Positions 60,328-64,000 of a DNA stretch of 64,000 bases are shown here, one piece after another. This DNA is from Zea mays (Eukaryota > Streptophyta > Magnoliopsida > Poales > Poaceae). The notes beneath the pieces were generated by a model, which worked only from the letters and a program-made list of their open reading frames with translations, was not told the DNA's origin and made no database searches. Position 1 is the first letter of the stretch. The number at the start of each line of letters is the position of its first letter. The translations under genes were made by a program, and so were the position numbers. Where the stretch lies: NCBI RefSeq assembly GCF_902167145.1, contig NC_050105.1, positions 141,841,988 through 141,905,987 of the forward strand, written 5' to 3'.

Positions 60328-60332
60328 ATGCC

Positions 60333-62671
60333 GCCTAGTGTTGTTACCTCGTATTTACCCAACTCCTCATCAAAGCATTGTACATCATGTCTATGGGCAC
60401 GTTCCTTTGCATTATTAAGGTGTGATGTTGGTTTAGGTGCCCATCTCTGCCCTCGCGTCTGCATTGCCTTGGCCTGTGCGTGTCTATCATTAAACCAAGC
60501 CACAAGCCTATAAAAAGTGAATGTTACTATAGCATTGACTGGCATGCCACGTATACCCTTGAGCACATTGTTAAATGACTCGGCCATGTTGCTAGTCTAA
60601 AACTCGAACCTCCAACCACCTTCGTCGTAGGCCCTTGTCCATTTCTACGGTTCCCTCAGCAATCCAGCAATCCAGTTCTTATCTTCAGCATTTGTTGCAT
60701 CTTTTAGTTCCTTCAACTTATCCTCGAAAAACGAAACCTCCAACTGTCGGCATACCTCCTCAAAAAGGAGGAAGTTAGCCTTGTTATGATCCTTTCGAAG
60801 AAGATTTTCTGCTAGATGTCGAGTGCACCATCTGTGGTGCATGGGTGCGTAGCCAGGAATCTGCTCTTGCACTGCATTAAGAATACCTTGGTGTCTATCA
60901 GATATGACACCAACCTCGCGACCAGGGCCTACGACATGGATCCGAACAAGTCGCAAGAACCAAGACCAACTATCTCTGTTCTCCCTCTCCACCAAAGCAA
61001 ATGCCAAAGGAACCAATGCGTTGTCTGCGTCGCATGATATGACAACCAACAATGTGCCCTTATACTTCCCAAGCAGAAAAGTACCATCAATAGAGAGCAC
61101 GGGACAATAATGCCTGAAGGCCTCTACGCACTGCGAGAAACACCAGAAAGGACGAAAAAATATCTCTCTGTCGTTCCTCCATTCATTAGGTTTGGGGATG
61201 TACTCGTAATGCATGCCTGGGTTTTTTGCTTTGATTGCATTGAACAATGCTGGTAACTTCTCATAACCCTCCTCCCAATCCCCGTATATCATCTTCCATG
61301 CTCGCTGCTTTGCCCTCCATGCTTTCCCATATTTGATCCTGTAACCAAACAGCTCCGAAGTCATGGTCATAATTGACTTCACCTTCAAGTTTGGCTGACC
61401 CTTCGATATCCCCAATATCCTTTTAGCAATTAGGGTAGATGTCAACTAACGATGCTTAGAGCTCAGCTATGTCTGGGCACAAGTGTGTGGACCTACAATT
61501 TTGGTGATCTTAAACTTTCCGGTTTCCTTCTACCTTCGGGCACATACCCTCCAATTACATTCTGACACCTCGCACACAACAGTGTAACGACGTTGTGCAT
61601 ACGAGTGTCTCACCTTGAACGGCCTCTTGCGGTTCACAGAATATTCCTGTAGCCATCGTCTCAGTGTAGGCAGGTCCTTGAAGAGTAAGCCTACCTTAAT
61701 CTCAATGTTGTCGGTGTTATCCAGAGTCTCTAGCAGTTCATCATCACGTCCTTCAGCATATGCATGGGTGGAATGACTTAGACTGCTAAATTCATGTACT
61801 GCAGGGTCACGCTCGGGACACAAACGTCGTATGAGTTCAATTTATTGCTCGGTAATTTCTTGAATCGGACGGTCATCATCAGAATCTAAGGCCCGTGCAG
61901 CCTCATATGGCTCCTCCTCATCCTCAATCTGAACGTCAACACTATTGGATGCCCTGCATATGTTGTCCATATTATATGATACAGGCACATCAAGATAAGC
62001 ACCATTATCGATTTGTGGAGATCCTGCATCGGGTCCAAGCAAGAAATACCACATTAAAAAGTCTAATCAAACGAAATAACGATGGATATGAACAACGTGT
62101 CAAAGACACTTACTAGGATGATCCTGAACTGGATCCTGGGTCAATGGGATCTCTTGGGGGGTACCACCGGATTAGAAGCCCCACAAACGCCACGAAGAGG
62201 ACGAGAAATCACATACTCGTGCGACCCCGATTGAGCATCGGGCACAACAACCACTTCTTCCGGAAGCTCTACCAAAGGAGCTTCAATACGAGATGCATTT
62301 GGCATTTGTGGAGACAACCCGACTGGAGCATCACGATGAGTAACAGATAACGGCTGAACAACCACATCCAAACATGGTGGAAGCATCGTCTTCACAATTC
62401 TTACATATCTCACCCAATCATCTTCTGAGGCAATGGAGATCAACCATCGGACAACAATTCCATATGTAATATGGGACAACAAACCCTGAATTAATATTCT
62501 AGGGTCGTTTATGTTGCAACTAATCTCCTCACAAGCTCGAGCGAAAATCTTGTCAAAAGATGGTCTTTCATCGAACAACATGGTCACGATCTTCATACCA
62601 TCAAAACTAACATTCCCATAAGCATCTATCCCCACGCTTCCTCCATGGTATAGTGTCACTAGGGTGTCCAT
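60333..62671 (-). pseudogene. MULE transposase, N-terminal and catalytic part
   Basis: Exon 1 (62671-62114) encodes an N-terminal domain (MDTLVTLYHGGSVGI ...) of the kind seen in plant MULE proteins; its end needs a 1-base shift in a C-run near 62160. After a 90-bp GT-AG intron, exon 2 (from 62023) has an acidic linker, the Mutator DNA-binding domain (KVGLLFKDLPTLRRW ... CEVSECNWRVCARR, about 61530-61700), then the DDE core: Asp in LSIDGTFLLG (about 61075), Asp in GVISDRHQG (about 60898) and Glu in MAESFNN (about 60580). Stops TAA 61842-61844 and TAG at 61530, 61467, 61446, 60645 and 60597 are all in one frame with no further frameshift. The protein would cut and move the MULE. It continues at 11809 across the nested insertions. 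Confidence 0.87.
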
Positions 62672-63060
62672 TTATTGCAAAAATGGATTACTAACTCAAT
62701 AATAGCTAGGTACTTAAGCCTAAAAACTTACTAAATAATAAATAAATAGTAACTACTTATTAACTAATAACTATATAGTAAATATTAAATGACCACATCA
62801 AACGAAATTACATAATCTATGAATAATGTACGAAAACAATGTATACCTGAGATCGCGTACGAGTCCAGCTAACTGTGGAGAAGGTCAAGTCGGAAGAACA
62901 CCTATGTGCAAAAAATACTATTGTCAATAAAACACAGAAAACTGCATGATATCTACATAATAAACAATATGTTGAACATGTAATATCAATGCGCTAAATA
63001 AAATGCTAACTAGATAATCACTAACAATTTACTAAACACTAACAATATGCTAAACAAGAA
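62672..63060 (-). other. Upstream region of the MULE transposase
   Basis: AT-rich with no gene. A GATCTCAG|GTATAC splice-donor-like sequence near 62850 suggests a 5' UTR exon (about 62850-62905) and an intron before the ATG at 62671. Confidence 0.35.
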
Positions 63061-63220
63061 AATAGCTAACTATTTACTAAACACTAACAATATACTAACA
63101 ATATGCTAAACAAGTGAATAGCTAACTATTTACTAAACACTAACAATGTACTAACAATATGCTAAACAAGTGAATAGCTAACTATTTACTAAACACTAAC
63201 AATATCTAACAATATGCTAA
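63061..63220. repeat. 56-bp tandem repeat upstream of the MULE gene
   Basis: Units start at 63061, 63117 and 63173 with AATAGCTAACTATTTACTAA. Two are full, the third is shortened. The unit itself is built of CTAAC and AACAATAT steps. Confidence 0.85.
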
Positions 63221-63664
63221 ACACTTACAATTTACTAACTAAGTAAATAACAAAAATGAAAACAATTACCTACTGGCGCGTGGAGGAAGCTCCTGGCGGC
63301 GGGCGGAGGAGCTCCTGGCGGCGCATGGTGGTGGCGAGCGGTGGCGGGCGCGCGCGGTGGCGGCTCGCGGCGAGGGCGGGGCTGGCGGCGGCGCCCAAGT
63401 TTTTAGAAACGGCGTGAACGAACAGAGAAGAGACGCGAAGAAGAAACGGTCCGCACGGTTAAGTCCTAGCTCGGCGCTAAAATCTGTGGCGCCGAGCTAG
63501 GTGTCACGCGGGCTCCCACGTCAGACCTGGCCGCCATGGCCACGTCAACGCTCGGCGTCATAGCCTATAGCGCCGAGCTAAGGGTCCAAAACTGAGATTA
63601 AATTTTTTTAGGTCTAAACCTGATTTTATTCCTGATAAAGGGCTAAAATGCAAAAAAAAAAAAA
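63221..63664 (-). other. GC-rich MULE terminal region with two hairpins and an A-run
   Basis: GGCGG-rich 63280-63400. A perfect 12-bp inverted repeat, CTAGCTCGGCGC, has arms at 63466-63477 and 63489-63500. A second, imperfect pair, GCTCGGCG/CGCCGAGC, lies at about 63550-63577. A 13-A run is at 63652-63664. I take this as the 5' terminal part of the MULE; the true end and its 9-bp duplication were not identified. Confidence 0.5.
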
Positions 63665-63672
63665 TCGGACCC

Positions 63673-63858
63673 GTGTGTACCACCTCGCCGCCGTCTCCAT
63701 CTTCCATCGCCTCCGCCGCAACCTCGCCTCCGCCTTCCATCGCCGCCGCGTGCAGAGAGTCCCGCACGCTACGTAGAGAAGTCGAGGACTGGGGTGTTGT
63801 GTCCAGCGTGCCCACTGATGGCGAGGCCCGCGCCGCCATCGCCAGTATGAAGCAGTAA
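63673..63858 (+). CDS. Possible first exon of a plant gene (unrecognised)
   Basis: A 61-codon open frame with a Ser/Pro/Ala-rich start (MCTTSPPSPSS) and a more ordinary end (DGEARAAIASMKQ). It ends at TAA, but AAGCA|GTAAGAT at 63848-63858 is a good splice donor, and AT-rich intron-like DNA follows to the window end. The start resembles an organelle transit peptide in composition only. It could also be flanking DNA without a gene. I do not recognise the protein. Confidence 0.3.
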   Translation: MCTTSPPSPSSIASAATSPPPSIAAACRESRTLRREVEDWGVVSSVPTDGEARAAIASMKQ

Positions 63859-64000
63859 GATTGCATCTATCTAATTAAATTGGCAAAGTTATAGTTGTTG
63901 ATTTCTTAGGTTGGTTTCATCATTGGCTAAGTTTGGAATTTCTAGTATAACATATTGCTTACTTTTTATTTTGGTGTGACTAATTAGATTGATAACCGAT
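63859..64000 (+). other. AT-rich sequence, intron-like
   Basis: No repeat or gene seen. Composition changes sharply from the GC-rich exon-like DNA before it. Confidence 0.3.

Larger units (their letters stand above)
8605..63664 (-). mobile_element. Mutator-like element (MULE) carrying a plant mobile domain gene; split by nested insertions
   Basis: MULE transposase domains lie on the minus strand at 60333-62671 and continue, in frame, at 11352-11809. A plant mobile domain gene follows at 8898-11213. Removing the 48.5-kb Copia insertion and one copy of its ATGCC duplication joins the two parts without a frame change. The left end of the MULE is not visible because a retrotransposon (1-8604) lies there. 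The right end is set provisionally at the A-run near 63652-63664, just past a hairpin-rich terminal region, and no terminal inverted repeat could be checked. All coding exons carry premature stops, so the element is dead, and it is the oldest layer of this locus. Confidence 0.75.

Noticed and set aside
63558..63866. Minus-strand frame of 102 codons at the right edge
   Set aside because: Antisense of the exon-like DNA and of the MULE end together; spans an element boundary.

Overview
This is repeat-dense grass genome DNA, almost certainly maize (Zea mays) or a very close relative. It contains LTR retrotransposons that I recognise as the maize-abundant families Huck (Gypsy, Tat lineage) and Opie (Copia, Maximus/SIRE lineage). 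It also has chromovirus-type Gypsy elements with LTRs above 3 kb, and a plant Mutator-like element (MULE) carrying a plant mobile domain (PMD) gene. I see no rRNA, tRNA, CRISPR array or bacterial-style operon. The only hint of an ordinary plant gene is at the extreme right edge.

Layout. (1) 1-8604: a non-autonomous chromovirus-like element. The left LTR is cut by the window edge (1-1838); the internal region (1839-4912) encodes no polymerase, only an orphan reading frame; the right LTR is 4913-8604. (2) 8605 to about 63664: the oldest layer, a minus-strand MULE. Its transposase is split between 60333-62671 and 11352-11809, and it is followed by a seven-exon PMD gene (8898-11213). (3) 11810-60327: a minus-strand Copia element (giepum-like is a guess) inserted inside the transposase with target duplication ATGCC. 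It keeps a partial gag but almost no pol. (4) 16472-25334: an Opie element, minus strand, inserted in the internal region of (3) with duplication ATTCC. (5) 32408-59978: a Huck element, plus strand, inserted in the 5' LTR of (3) with duplication GGACT. (6) 44250-47110: a solo LTR of the type-(1) superfamily inside the Huck 3' untranslated region. (7) 49780-59865: a minus-strand chromovirus inserted in the Huck 3' LTR with duplication CTCCG. Its two LTRs appear almost identical, so it is very young.

The stacking is therefore chromovirus in Huck in Copia in MULE, with Opie and a solo LTR as side branches. Four of the five inner insertions have exact 5-bp target duplications and the fifth has a 4-of-5 match, so relative ages follow directly. 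All coding regions of the older layers are broken. Most premature stops read as C-to-T changes at CAG, CAA or CGA (or the complement), the expected scar of cytosine methylation. The small-indel frameshifts are often in homopolymer runs.

The most interesting items are these: a possible MULE transposase-PMD fusion whose reading frame stays open across a 138-bp intron; the very recent mobilisation of a chromovirus that lacks gag and part of RT; and an orphan ORF in the first element that looks like an RNA-binding fold and is cut by one amber codon. Family names were recognised by eye without database searches.
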